DNA of 64,000 nucleotides. Source: Deinococcus seoulensis (lineage in GTDB: Bacteria; Deinococcota; Deinococci; Deinococcales; Deinococcaceae). The DNA is taken from positions 62,001 to 126,000 of the forward strand of contig NZ_BMQM01000002.1 of assembly GCF_014648115.1 (NCBI RefSeq). Direction: 5' to 3'. Below are positions 46,910 through 61,563 of this stretch, piece after piece; within the stretch, counting starts at the first letter, position 1; the number at the start of each line of letters is the position of its first letter. The notes under the pieces were generated by a model. It saw only the letters and a list, made by a program, of their open reading frames with translations. It ran no database searches and had not been told where the DNA came from. A program made the position numbers and the translations under genes.

Positions 46910-47637
46910 TCAGGCGGGTGCGGTGTCCGCGCGCCGGGTGCGGCGCTGGCGGGCGCGCAGGATCAGGCCGATCAGTTGCCGCGCGGCGCTGATGCCCAGC
47001 GCGATCAGCATGGCGGTGATGGCAGTCCGCTGGAATTCCGGGTTGGCGGGCAGCGTCATCTGCGGGTCGAGTTTGGTACCGAACTGCCCGACGACGATCA
47101 GGACGCCCGCGAACAGCACTCCGGCGAACGGCAGGACGAACAGGCCGCCCGAGTGCTTGAGCAGCAGCGTGCCCATCAGGGCGCCGCCGACCAGCGGCAG
47201 GATGACCAGCCACTCGGCGGGCGGCTGCACCGGACTGAAGTACCCCAGGCCGCCCATGACCAGCCCGGCGTACCCGAACCAGCCGCCGAACTCGTCGGCC
47301 AGCAGGGTCAGCAGCACCCAGGTCAGCAGGCGCACGGGCCACTCGCCGGGCGTCCACTGGAAGTACGCCAGGGCCAGCAGGCACACGGCGCCGCCCAGCA
47401 GTTTCATCAGCGTGACGGCCGTGCTGGCGGGCGGGTCGTCCTGACCCCCGGCCTGACGCTGACGCCCGGCCGGGCGGCCCCTGGCAGGCGTCGGGGGGGC
47501 AGCGGGCGCCGGGCGGGTCGGGGTACCGTCCGGGGTCGCGTGCCGCCCGGTCTGGTCGGCCTGAAGGGGCCCCTCAGCGCTGGGGGTCTGGGCGTCTGCG
47601 GTGTGGGCGTCGGGTTGGGCAGGGTCGGGCGGCTGGG

Positions 47638-47641
<4 letters not shown>
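46910..47641 (-). CDS. hypothetical multi-pass membrane protein
   Basis: A 243-residue protein of unknown function. The first 75 residues are Pro/Ala/Gln-rich and probably disordered. About five hydrophobic helices follow, including [21 protein letters not shown] and [20 protein letters not shown]. The C-terminus is Arg-rich. The ATG overlaps the uvrA stop by four bases, so it is co-translated with uvrA. It lies ahead of the dsbA-like gene on the same strand. Confidence 0.78.
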
Positions 47642-50730
<3,089 letters not shown>

Positions 50731-50796
50731 GGTGGATTCTCCCTGAAAAGTGCGGCCTGAACAGCAGGAATCAGACGTAGACCGGGCCGCCGGGGG

Positions 50797-50813
50797 TTAC
50801 GTTGAACGCGTAA
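50797..50813 (-). promoter_or_regulatory. radiation/desiccation response motif (RDRM) at uvrA
   Basis: TTACGTTGAACGCGTAA: half-sites TTACG and CGTAA at 7-base spacing, 67-83 bases before the uvrA ATG. uvrA is a damage-induced gene in Deinococcus; DdrO would bind here and PprI would relieve repression. Confidence 0.72.
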
Positions 50814-50939
50814 GGCACCGCCTCCGCTTCGGAAACGAGACAGTCTAGCAGGTCAGGGCAGCATCCGAACATGGGGGGATTCCTCATTCGCCACCTGTCG
50901 TGGGGCAGGCGGGTTGACGGTTCGGCAGGGCAGTGTTAC

Positions 50940-50965
50940 GGTCTGGGTAATCGATAACTCAGACC
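50940..50965. promoter_or_regulatory. 26-bp near-perfect palindrome upstream of the pectate lyase
   Basis: Outer arms GGTCTG and CAGACC, central ATCGAT; 22 of 26 positions are symmetrical. It lies about 90 bases before the start, in the 326-base gap between uvrA and this gene, and is a good operator candidate. Confidence 0.6.
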
Positions 50966-51056
50966 GGTTGCCCGCAGGGGCACCCGCCCCCTCACCGCTG
51001 CCCGGCCTGACCCGCCGGGCCTCGCCCCCGCGTGCCCGCCGCGCCCAGGAGCATCC

Positions 51057-52379
51057 ATGCGCCGTACCCCGCTTCAGCTGACCGCCCTGACCGTCCTCCT
51101 CAGCGCCTGCACGCTCACCCGCCCCCCGGCCGGACAGGCACTGGGCCGCGAGAGCCTCCCCGAGCGCAACGGCTGGGCCGCCAGCGGCACCGGCACCACC
51201 GGCGGCAGCCGCGCCGACGCCGCCCACACCTTCACGGTCAGCACCCACGCCGAACTGATCAGCGCGCTGGGCAACGGCGACGGCACCCCCCGCCTGATCT
51301 ACGTGCGCGGCACCATCGACGGCATGACCGCCCCCGACGGCCGAGTGCTGACCTGCACGGACTTCCAGGAGGGCGGCTACACCCTGGACGCCTACCTGAA
51401 CGCCTACGACCCCGCCACGTACGGCCGCACCCAGAAACCCGCCGGGCCGCTGGAGGACGCCCGCCGGGCCAGCGCCCAGCGGCAGGCGGCGCAGGTCAAG
51501 GTGCGGGTCGGGTCGAACACCAGCCTGATCGGCCTGGACCGCGGCGCCCGCCTGACCCACCTGAACCTGTGGGTCGAGAAGGCCGACAACGTCATCATCC
51601 GCAACCTGACCCTGGAGGACGCCGCCGACTGCTTCCCCGCCTGGGACCCCACCGACGGCGCGACCGGCAACTGGAACTCCGAGTACGACCTGATCAGCAT
51701 CGTGACGTCCACGCACGTCTGGGTGGACCGCGTGGACCTCAGCGACGGCCGCAACCCGGACCAGGCGCAGCCCACCCTGCTGGGCCGCCCCTATCAGGTG
51801 CACGACGGGGCGCTGGACATCACGAAAGGCTCGGACCTCGTCACGGTGTCCTGGAGTGTGCTGCGCGACCACGACAAGAGCATGCTGATCGGCTCGACCG
51901 ACAAACCCGCCGCGCCGGACGTGCCCACCTCGGACCGGGGGCGGCTGCGGGTCACGCTGCACCACAACCTCTTCCGGAACCTGGGGCAGCGCGTCCCGCG
52001 CGTCCGCTTCGGGCAGGTTCACCTGTACAACAACCTGTACGAGATCACCGACCCCGCCACGTACGGCTACAGCATCGGCGCGGGCGTCGGCGCGCAACTG
52101 GTCGTGCAGAACAACGCCTTCGGGCTTCCGGCAGGTGTCACGCCCGACCGGGTGCTGTACAACTGGAGTAAACCCGACCTGGACCTGCCGCAGGTCCGCG
52201 CGACCGGGAACGTCCTGACTGACGGGACTGAGGTGGACCTGCTCGCCGCGTTCAACGCCGCCAACCCGGCGCGCCCGCTGACCGGCAACGTCACCTGGAC
52301 GCCGGAGCTGACCGTCGCCCCCCCGCAGGACGCCCGCACGGTGCCCGCTGCCGTCCGCGCCGGAGCGGGACCCCGCTGA
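51057..52379 (+). CDS. pectate lyase family 1 lipoprotein
   Basis: The 440-residue secreted protein starts with a lipoprotein signal (LTVLLSAC, Cys at about 18). The parallel beta-helix region shows SLIGLDRGARLTHLNLWVEKADNVIIRNL, NSEYDLISIVTSTHVWVDRVDLSDG, DGALDITKGSDLVTVSWSVLRDHDKSML, and catalytic-region VTLHHNLFRNLGQRVPRVRFG with the conserved Arg. It would cleave polygalacturonate by beta-elimination outside the cell. The Asp residues match Ca-binding positions. A palindromic operator candidate lies upstream. Confidence 0.88.
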   Translation: MRRTPLQLTALTVLLSACTLTRPPAGQALGRESLPERNGWAASGTGTTGGSRADAAHTFTVSTHAELISALGNGDGTPRLIYVRGTIDGMTAPDGRVLTCTDFQEGGYTLDAYLNAYDPATYGRTQKPAGPLEDARRASAQRQAAQVKVRVGSNTSLIGLDRGARLTHLNLWVEKADNVIIRNLTLEDAADCFPAWDPTDGATGNWNSEYDLISIVTSTHVWVDRVDLSDGRNPDQAQPTLLGRPYQVHDGALDITKGSDLVTVSWSVLRDHDKSMLIGSTDKPAAPDVPTSDRGRLRVTLHHNLFRNLGQRVPRVRFGQVHLYNNLYEITDPATYGYSIGAGVGAQLVVQNNAFGLPAGVTPDRVLYNWSKPDLDLPQVRATGNVLTDGTEVDLLAAFNAANPARPLTGNVTWTPELTVAPPQDARTVPAAVRAGAGPR

Positions 52380-52417
52380 AGGCGGCTCCGGCCCCAGCTC
52401 TGTGGCTCTGGGCAGGC

Positions 52418-53379
52418 TCAGGGCAGCGTCAGGACGCGCACGTTCCCGTCGCGGGCACTCAGGTAGTTCAGCAGGCGCCCGTCGGGACTGACGGACCAGT
52501 CGGCCAGCCGCACCTGATCGCCCAGGTCGCCCAGCGTCTTCCAGGCGTTCGCGGTCACGTCGTACTGCCGCAGGGTGTGCGGGCCGCCCGCTGCGTTCAG
52601 GGGGATCAGCAGCAGGCGGTTGGCGTCCCGCCAGCGGTACGAGCCGAAGGTGCTCAGTTCGCGCGGGCTGCCGCTGGCGGTGCCCTGCACCCACAGGCCG
52701 TTGCGGGCGGCGCTGTCGAAGGCGACGGTGTACGCGACCTGCCGTCCGCCGGGGCTGATGGTCACCGAGCGCAGGTTCAGCGCGGACCTCAGCACCCGGC
52801 GCGCGCCCGTGCGGGTGTTCAGCGTGAACAGGTCACGGTCGCGGGCCGCCGCACTGGGCTTGCCGCTCAGGAGCAGGGTGGTGTCGTCCAGCCAGCCGTG
52901 AATGCTGCCGCCCGAGAGGGTCGCCACCAGCCGGGGCGCGCCGAAGGCGTCGGCGACGAACACCCGCGTGACGCGGCGGTCGTAGTTGCCGCTCGTGTCG
53001 CTGCGGGCGTACGCCAGTCGTGTCTCGGCGGCGGTCCAGGTGACATCCGCTCCGTAGGTGGGCAGCGTGAAGCGCCGCCCGTCGGTCAGGCGTTCCAGGG
53101 TGGTCGCCTCGCCCGCACCGGGCCGCACCGCCCAGCGCAGCGACGGCGAGAAGAACGCCACGCTGGAGAAGCGCCGCGTGACCTCTCCCCCGGTCGCCGG
53201 GACGCTGTAGATGCCGGTCGAGCCGCGCGCCGGGGGTCCATCCAGGAACAGCAGCGCACGGGAGTCGGGTGTCCAGACCACGCCGGGGCAGCACTCACCG
53301 CTCAGGACCGCGCGGGACGGAAGGGTGGCGGCCTCCACCGCACCCAGCAGCAGGGCCGCCAGGGCCAGCAGGGTGCGCT

Positions 53380-53383
<4 letters not shown>
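52418..53383 (-). CDS. TolB-like beta-propeller protein, secreted
   Basis: The 321-residue protein has a signal peptide (MKRTLLALAALLLGAVEAA, initiating at GTG) and repeated propeller blades of the PD40/TolB type: GVVWTPDSRALLFLDGP, SVTISPGGRQVAYTVAF and DWSVSPDGRLLNYLS. It probably acts as an exported interaction scaffold. The GTG overlaps the stop of the M23 peptidase gene (GTGA), so the two are co-translated. Confidence 0.82.
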
Positions 53384-54096
<713 letters not shown>

Positions 54097-54163
54097 ACCC
54101 GATGCTGCCCGCCCCGCCCGCGCGGCAGGGTACGCGCGGCCACCTTCTGCCCTGCGCGTTCCT

Positions 54164-55342
<1,179 letters not shown>

Positions 55343-55348
55343 CGCAGC

Positions 55349-55354
55349 AGCGTA
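55349..55354 (-). promoter_or_regulatory. -10 box of the rlmI-like gene
   Basis: TACGCT on the minus strand six bases before the GTG start. Confidence 0.5.
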
Positions 55355-55416
55355 CCAGAGGGGCGCGTGAACGTGACTGTAAGGCGGGGCGGTTCCGGCG
55401 GCGCAGGTGCCGCTGC

Positions 55417-55422
55417 TACGCT
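55417..55422 (+). promoter_or_regulatory. -10 box of the lipoprotein gene at 55430
   Basis: TACGCT seven bases before the ATG. It is the same hexamer as in the divergent rlmI-like promoter 62 bases away. Confidence 0.5.
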
Positions 55423-55429
55423 GGCGGGC

Positions 55430-55987
55430 ATGAACCGTCCCGCCCGCCTGATGCCTGCCGTCCTGTCTGTCGCCGCCTCGCTGCTGCTGGGGTCGTGCGG
55501 CCTGATTCCCACGCCCAGCGTGGACGTTCCCGACAGCACCCTGAACCTGCCGGACAGCGGCACCCTGAACGGGAAGGTCGTGTACCTGTACACCGACTCG
55601 CTGAAGGGCAACTCGGTCCCGGCGGCCCTGTCTCGGTTCAAGGTGGAGGGCAACGCCACGTACACCACGGCGGCCGGAACGCTGAGCCGCGTGGGCATGT
55701 ACATCCGCCCGGACCTGAGTAATGTGCCTGCCACCTGCACCGAGTACCCGGCGTCGCTCGCCACGCCGCGCATGCTGGTGTGCAGCGAGGCGGGCGAGCA
55801 GGCACAGGCGATCGGGACGCTGACCCTGAAGGCCGGACAGGGCATGCCGTTCTCGCTGGGCGGCGCGGCCCTGGACGCAGCGGCGCGCGGCGGGCACGGG
55901 TACTTCGGCATGAGTTTCAGTGAGGGGCGCAGTCTGTTCGGCGACACGCTGAAGCTGAGTGAAATGAAGGCCAGCGCCCGCCTGTAA
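55430..55987 (+). CDS. putative lipoprotein, unknown function
   Basis: The 185-residue protein has a lipoprotein signal (VAASLLLGSCG, Cys at about 24). The mature part is beta-prone with KVVYLYTDSLKGNSV and GHGYFGMSFSEG; two Cys (ATCTEY, LVCSEA) may form a disulfide. No known domain recognised. The stop TAA is continuous with repeat copy G. Confidence 0.78.
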   Translation: MNRPARLMPAVLSVAASLLLGSCGLIPTPSVDVPDSTLNLPDSGTLNGKVVYLYTDSLKGNSVPAALSRFKVEGNATYTTAAGTLSRVGMYIRPDLSNVPATCTEYPASLATPRMLVCSEAGEQAQAIGTLTLKAGQGMPFSLGGAALDAAARGGHGYFGMSFSEGRSLFGDTLKLSEMKASARL

Positions 55988-56083
55988 TACGGACTGCCGT
56001 TCGCTGCGCTGTGAGCCGGCTTCTCTCCCACCCGCATCCGCTCGGACCCAGCGGCTCTGTAAGCGATTCAATCGGAGTCCGTA
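55987..56083 (-). repeat. dispersed palindromic repeat, copy G (internally deleted)
   Basis: 97 bp: starts ATACGGACTGCCGTT, has the CTCCCACCCGCATCCGCTCGG core, and ends ATTCAATCGGAGTCCGTA. Its first base is the last base of the lipoprotein stop TAA. The remaining gap to 56228 holds a GGGGG-rich hairpin and the next promoter. Confidence 0.8.
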
Positions 56084-56215
56084 CAGCCCCCGCATGCGCC
56101 TGTGCGGACTCCCCCCATCATCCCCCCCATTGACTGAAGGGGGGCAGAGGCGCCGCACACCTGTCAGGGTCTCATAAGGTGCCCGGCGCGCTTTTGTGGT
56201 GGGTGCAGGGTGCTC

Positions 56216-56221
56216 TAGCCT
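56216..56221 (+). promoter_or_regulatory. -10 box of the S41 peptidase-like gene
   Basis: TAGCCT six bases before a GTG start; TTGTGG sixteen bases upstream is a candidate -35. Confidence 0.55.
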
Positions 56222-56227
56222 GTGCAG

Positions 56228-57643
56228 GTGTCCTTCAATCCACCACCGCGCCGTCAGGTGCCGCTGAACCCGATCCGTCGGCGCCGCACGTGGTCGGCCC
56301 TGACGGCCGCCCTGCTGTGCGCGGCGCTGCCACTGGCGGCCGCCAGTCCGGCCACGGACCTGTACCGCGACGCCACCACCCGTGTCTTGCGTGACTACTA
56401 CGGCTGGAGTACCGCCGACCTGAAAGCCCTGACCGAGCAGTACGGCCGCACCCTGGAGGAACGCTGCGCGCCTGCCGGGGACGCCTGCCCGTTCGAGACG
56501 GCCCGCGAGGTCCTGACCGAACTGTTCACGCAGGTCGGGGACGCCCACACCAGCGTGCGCGACCCGGAAAGTGCGCTGCGCCTGCGGGAAGTGCAGGAGA
56601 ACCTCGCGGTGCCCCGTACGGGCGCGCGGGTGGTCAGCGTGCCCGGCGGGCTGCTGGTCGCGTCGGTCATGCCGGGCAGCCCGGCCGAGCAGGCAGGCCT
56701 GCGCCCGTTCGACCTGCTGACCCGCGTGAACGGCGCGCCCGCCGGGAAGAACCCGGACCCCACCCCCAGCGCCGATACCGGCAATGGCACGGGCGCGGGC
56801 ACGCAGGACGATCAGGCCGCGCCCGGCACGGACCTGCTGGGCGCCAGGGAATTCACGCGACTGGAACGCGCCGCGCAGCCCATCCAGGTCGAGGTGACCG
56901 CGCCGGGCCGCGCGCCCCGCCCGCTGACCCTGACGACCGCCACCCTGCGCGCGCGGGACGAACCCACCCTGAACTGGGTCGGGCCGGACCGCCGGACCGC
57001 GCTGATCTCGGTCGCGTCGTTCCTGCCGTCCGACACGGCCGCGCAGTTCCTGGCCCGCGTGCGCGAGGCGGAACGCGAAGGAGCGCGCGCCCTGCTGATC
57101 GACCTGCGCTTCAACGGGGGCGGCAGCCTGACGCAGTGCGTGGCGGCCGCCAGTATCTTCGCGCCTACCCAGTACCGCAGCCGCTTCCGCACGGGCGGCA
57201 CCATGTACGCCGGGATCGAGGGCCGTCCGGCTGGCCCGCAGGACCGCCAGCGTCCGCCGGACACGGCCGTGTGGCGCGGCCCGGCCGCCGTGCTGGTCGG
57301 CCCGAACACCGCCTCGTGCTCGGAGGTCTTCACGTACTACGCGCAGCGGGCCGGGGCGCTGGCCGTGGGCGAGGTCACGCGCGGCGTGGGGAACAGCGGC
57401 GTGACCCTCGAACCCCTCCCGGACGGCGGAGTGGTGTCCGTCACGGTCCTGCGCGCCTACTGGCCCGACGGCACGCCGCTCCCGGCGCACGTGACGCCCG
57501 ACGTGCCGGCCCCCACCGACCTGCGCGCCCTGACCACCCAGGGCCAGGACACCTGCCTGAACGCCGCGCTGAACGCCCTGAACGCCCGGACCGGGCACCT
57601 GCCCGCACCCGCCACCAGTTCCGCCGCGCCGCAACGCCCCTGA
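56228..57643 (+). CDS. S41-family (C-terminal processing) peptidase-like protein, exported
   Basis: The 471-residue protein has a signal sequence ([23 protein letters not shown]), an N-terminal helical domain, a PDZ-like stretch with [23 protein letters not shown], then the S41 core: [12 protein letters not shown] and [11 protein letters not shown] with the nucleophile Ser. The usual Lys of the GKG motif is replaced: the site reads VTRGVGN. It may be inactive or use another mechanism. GTG start at 56228, with TAGCCT six bases upstream. Confidence 0.85.
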   Translation: MSFNPPPRRQVPLNPIRRRRTWSALTAALLCAALPLAAASPATDLYRDATTRVLRDYYGWSTADLKALTEQYGRTLEERCAPAGDACPFETAREVLTELFTQVGDAHTSVRDPESALRLREVQENLAVPRTGARVVSVPGGLLVASVMPGSPAEQAGLRPFDLLTRVNGAPAGKNPDPTPSADTGNGTGAGTQDDQAAPGTDLLGAREFTRLERAAQPIQVEVTAPGRAPRPLTLTTATLRARDEPTLNWVGPDRRTALISVASFLPSDTAAQFLARVREAEREGARALLIDLRFNGGGSLTQCVAAASIFAPTQYRSRFRTGGTMYAGIEGRPAGPQDRQRPPDTAVWRGPAAVLVGPNTASCSEVFTYYAQRAGALAVGEVTRGVGNSGVTLEPLPDGGVVSVTVLRAYWPDGTPLPAHVTPDVPAPTDLRALTTQGQDTCLNAALNALNARTGHLPAPATSSAAPQRP

Positions 57644-57659
57644 ACCGCAACGCCCCTGG

Positions 57660-57707
57660 TACAGACGCGGATTGAATGGGTTGCAGAGCCTGTTCAATCC
57701 GAACGGA
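57660..57707. repeat. degenerate palindromic repeat, copy H
   Basis: CGGATTGAATGGG...TTCAATCCG hairpin resembling the short repeat form but with changed ends. It lies 17 bases after the S41 gene stop. Confidence 0.5.
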
Positions 57708-57787
57708 TGCGACTCGTAGAGCTGCGCCGCAGAGCAGCAGAGAAACGCCCCCCGGTTGCCGTGGGTGCGGGCCGCTCTACGCGGCGG

Positions 57788-58045
57788 TCAGCGGGACCAG
57801 CGTTTCATGAGGGTCACGAGGCGTTCGGGCGTGACGTTGCGGTACTCGATGTCGTTCACGCGGACCAGCGGGGCGTCCTCGGCGGGCACGGACTCGCCGC
57901 AGTGCTTGAGGGCCAGTTCGACGTTCCCGTCGGCCGTGACCATGCCGGGGCTGATGCGCAGCGCCGTCCAGACGGCGTCGAGCAGGTCCTCGCGTTGATC
58001 GATGGTGAGGTGTTCAGTACAGATTTCCAGGCGGGTAACGGGCAC
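57788..58045 (-). CDS. small thioredoxin-like [2Fe-2S] (NuoE-like) domain protein
   Basis: An 85-residue protein whose C-terminal part, APLVRVNDIEYRNVTPERLVTLM, resembles the end of NuoE/thioredoxin-like ferredoxins. Only two Cys remain (EICTEH and KHCGES), fewer than the four needed for a [2Fe-2S] cluster, so it may not bind one alone. GTG start with AAGGAG nine bases upstream. Function uncertain. Confidence 0.6.
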   Translation of the reverse strand: MPVTRLEICTEHLTIDQREDLLDAVWTALRISPGMVTADGNVELALKHCGESVPAEDAPLVRVNDIEYRNVTPERLVTLMKRWSR

Positions 58046-58139
58046 AGTGATGATCTCCTTCAGGCCGGGTCATCCTACCGGATCAGGGCACGCTGCGGCG
58101 CGCGTCCCGTCCACGCGGCCGGGCACCGCAGCGGCGGGG

Positions 58140-58145
58140 TATCTT
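58140..58145 (+). promoter_or_regulatory. -10 box of the DMT transporter gene
   Basis: TATCTT seven bases before a GTG start; leaderless pattern. Confidence 0.5.
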
Positions 58146-58152
58146 CCCGGAC

Positions 58153-59115
58153 GTGCTCCCCACCCATCCAGCCGCCCCGGCCACCCTGGCCGGACCCGAC
58201 GCGCGGGCCACGCGCCTGGCACTGACCGGCGTGATCGTCACCGTGACCATCTGGGGCGGGAACGTGGTGCTGCTCAAGACACTGCTGTCACACCTGAACG
58301 CCGAGAGCATCAACACCGGGCGGTTCCTGCTGGCCTCGGCGGTCCTGGTGACGCTGGCCGTCCGCGCGCACGGCTGGCCCCGCTGGACGTGGCAGACGTG
58401 GCTGACCGTCGCGGGCGTGGGCCTGCTGGGCAACAGCGTGTTCCAGACGCTGTTCCTGATCGGCATCCGGCTCTCCCCGGCGGGCGTGGCGGGCGTCGTG
58501 AACGGCATGGTGCCCGTGCTGGTGCTGCCACTGGGGCTGCTGCTGGGCACGCGGGTCACGCGGCGGCAGGCGACGGGCGTGGCCGTGGCCTTCGGCGGCC
58601 TGCTGACCCTGCTGCTCCTGACCCGGCAACCCGGATCGCCCGTCACGCCGGGCGGCATGGCGTGGCTGCTGGCCGCCGCGACCGCCTGGGCGCTGTACAC
58701 CCTGTTCAACCGCACGCTGTCCGGGCGGCTGGGGGCGCTGCCGTTCGTGGCGTTCAGCCTCGCGCTGGGCAGCCTGCCGTACCTGCTGTACGCCGCGCCG
58801 CACGTGCAACTGGGCGGCACGCCGCCACTGGCGTGGGCGGGCGTGGCACTCAGCGGGCTGGGCGCGAACGTCGTGGCGTACCTCGCGTGGGCGCGCGGCG
58901 CGCAGGTGCTCGGCGCGGCCCGCACCAGCGTTTGGAACACCCTGGCCCCCGTGATCGCCCTGATGCTGGGCGCGGCCCTGCTGCACGAACGACTGCCGCT
59001 GACCGTCTGGGCGGCCGCCGCCGTGATCCTCGGCGGCGCGGCCCTCGCCAACTGGCCCGGCCGGACGGCAGCCCCACCGACCGGCGGCACCCGGCACAAC
59101 GCCCCCACCGGGTAG
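58153..59115 (+). CDS. EamA/DMT-family transporter
   Basis: The 320-residue membrane protein has ten hydrophobic helices in two EamA repeats. Conserved stretches are TIWGGNVVLLK near the N-terminus, SINTGRFLLAS, and, in the second half, TAWALYTLFNRTL and SVWNTLAPVIALMLGA. DMT proteins export metabolites or amino acids; substrate cannot be told. GTG start, seven bases after TATCTT. Confidence 0.9.
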   Translation: MLPTHPAAPATLAGPDARATRLALTGVIVTVTIWGGNVVLLKTLLSHLNAESINTGRFLLASAVLVTLAVRAHGWPRWTWQTWLTVAGVGLLGNSVFQTLFLIGIRLSPAGVAGVVNGMVPVLVLPLGLLLGTRVTRRQATGVAVAFGGLLTLLLLTRQPGSPVTPGGMAWLLAAATAWALYTLFNRTLSGRLGALPFVAFSLALGSLPYLLYAAPHVQLGGTPPLAWAGVALSGLGANVVAYLAWARGAQVLGAARTSVWNTLAPVIALMLGAALLHERLPLTVWAAAAVILGGAALANWPGRTAAPPTGGTRHNAPTG

Positions 59116-59145
59116 GCAGGGGCGCGCAGACGCTCAGGGCGCGGA

Positions 59146-59910
<765 letters not shown>

Positions 59911-60081
59911 CCTGGTCACTCCCTGAATGCAGAAAACGGACGCTGACACGCGCGCCCAGGAACTCCGTCACCTGCCCTGCCACCGCGCCCGTGCCACGCG
60001 ACCGACGCTCATGCTGACGGCGCACATCCGCCGCAACATGGCAGGACGCTCAAGGCCCTTCATGAAACCGGGAATGACCTC

Positions 60082-60158
60082 ATACGGACTGCCGTTTTCC
60101 CCTACTCGCTTCGCTCGGATTGAACGGTCTTTGCAGCCCATTCAACCGGAGTCCGTAT
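60082..60158 (-). repeat. dispersed palindromic repeat, copy I (internally deleted)
   Basis: 77 bp: ATACGGACTGCCGTTTTC, the CTCGCTTCGCTCGG core, then a hairpin end GGAGTCCGTAT. The stop TGA of the TetR-family gene is continuous with it. The 59911-60081 region shows no gene. Confidence 0.83.
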
Positions 60159-60766
60159 CATCCGTTCAGTTCGGGCCGGGACGTCGCGCCGTCCAGGAAC
60201 ACGGCCAGCAGCGCCCGCCCCATGCCCTGCGGATCGCTGGGCGGCGCGCCCGTCACCAGCGGGTACGTGAGCGCCAGGAACGCCCGCGCCAGCATCGCCG
60301 GGGCCACATCCGAACGCAACTCGCCCCGCGCGGCCGCCAGCTCGAACAGTTCGGACAGGCCCCCGATCCACACGCGGCGGTACTCGCGTTCGAACGCGCC
60401 GCGCCGCTCGGCACTCACGTGCCGTAACTCGCTCGCCAGTTGCAACCCCACCCGCTGCTCGGGCGCGCTGGCCAGCAACTCGTACACCAGCGTATCGAGC
60501 TGAAGGCGGATCCCCACCTGCGAGTTCGCCGCCGCGACCAGCCGCGCCAGCCCCGCCAGGGTGCCCTCCAGCATCGCCAGGAACAACGCCTCCTTGTCGG
60601 CGTAATGGTGGTACAGGGCCGGTTTGGTCACGCCGACCGCCTCGGCCACCTCGCGCATGCTGACCCCGTGGTACCCGCTCTGCACGAACAGCCGCGCCGC
60701 CTCCTGCTGAATGCGGGCGCGGGTCGTGTCAGGCACGGCAGGAGCAGAAACAGGAGGAACCGTCAT
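60158..60766 (-). CDS. TetR-family transcriptional regulator
   Basis: The 202-residue regulator has an N-terminal HTH: TRARIQQEAARLFVQSGYHG, VSMREVAEAVGVTKPALYHHYADKEALF, then a helical ligand-binding domain. The ATG at 60766 is preferred to one nine codons upstream because TATCAT lies eight bases before it. No obvious target adjacent; TerC downstream lies on the same strand but is separated by repeat I. Confidence 0.93.
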   Translation of the reverse strand: MTVPPVSAPAVPDTTRARIQQEAARLFVQSGYHGVSMREVAEAVGVTKPALYHHYADKEALFLAMLEGTLAGLARLVAAANSQVGIRLQLDTLVYELLASAPEQRVGLQLASELRHVSAERRGAFEREYRRVWIGGLSELFELAAARGELRSDVAPAMLARAFLALTYPLVTGAPPSDPQGMGRALLAVFLDGATSRPELNG

Positions 60767-60774
60767 CGCCGCCC

Positions 60775-60780
60775 ATGATA
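60775..60780 (-). promoter_or_regulatory. -10 box of the TetR gene
   Basis: TATCAT eight bases before the ATG; near-leaderless. Confidence 0.5.
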
Positions 60781-60870
60781 CCCGCCCTGGCATTCACCTG
60801 ACAGCGCGCCGTACACTGAGAAACGACCCGTAACCCACGCCCCGCCCCGCACCTGAACACAGGAGTCGCC

Positions 60871-61506
60871 ATGCGTTCATTCAAGCTGCCCGCCCTGCCC
60901 GCCGCCCTGCTCTCGGTGACGCTCGCCGCATGCTCGCAGACCGGCGCGCCCCAGCAGCTCAGCACCTACGCCGACCGACCCGAGTTGCAGGACACGGGCA
61001 GTCAGGCCATCCTGGCCCGCTACGGCAACGACCCCGGCCTGATCGCTGCGCTGCGCGAAGCGTACGGCGAGACGCCCAGCATCCTGACCCTGCCCGCCGC
61101 GCCCGCCATCACCGGCCTGGACCTGACGGGCGACCGACTCGCGTACATCAAACGCACCGGCTGGGGCACCGTCGGCAACTACAACACCCAGTACGCCGCG
61201 TACGCCGCGACCAGCCTCCCCTACCCCGGCCTGGACTGGACCCGCGACGGATGCAGCGCCCCCGACGGCCTGGGCCTCGGCTACCGCGAGGACTTCCGCC
61301 CGGCCTGCAACGTGCACGACTTCGGGTACCGCAACCTGAAAATCTACCAGCGCACCGACGCCAACCGCGCCACCACCGACGACGCCTTCTACACCAACAT
61401 GAAAAGCATCTGCGCCGCCAAGAGCTGGTACGCCCGCCCCGCCTGCTACAGCGCCGCGTACGCCTACTACCAGGGTGTCCGCATCGGCGGCAGCGACAGC
61501 TTCTGA
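60871..61506 (+). CDS. secreted bacterial phospholipase A2-like lipoprotein
   Basis: The 211-residue protein has a lipoprotein signal ([10 protein letters not shown], Cys at about 21). The C-terminal domain reads [10 protein letters not shown], then [15 protein letters not shown], with the His-Asp catalytic pair and Cys of prokaryotic PLA2 (group XIV-like). Two more Cys (SICAAK, PACYSA) fit the conserved disulfides. It would hydrolyse the sn-2 ester of phospholipids. Unlike the fungal/Streptomyces enzymes, it has a membrane-anchored N-terminal extension of about 100 residues. RBS AGGAG. Confidence 0.83.
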   Translation: MRSFKLPALPAALLSVTLAACSQTGAPQQLSTYADRPELQDTGSQAILARYGNDPGLIAALREAYGETPSILTLPAAPAITGLDLTGDRLAYIKRTGWGTVGNYNTQYAAYAATSLPYPGLDWTRDGCSAPDGLGLGYREDFRPACNVHDFGYRNLKIYQRTDANRATTDDAFYTNMKSICAAKSWYARPACYSAAYAYYQGVRIGGSDSF

Positions 61507-61511
61507 ACAGG

Positions 61512-61563
61512 GAGCGGGGGCAGGAAATGGGCCTGACTGCGCCTCGCTTCCTGCCCCCCGCTC
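61512..61563. terminator. long bidirectional hairpin
   Basis: Arms GAGCGGGGGCAGGAA and TTCCTGCCCCCCGCTC (one extra C) lie between the convergent phospholipase and zinc-ribbon genes. Confidence 0.65.
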
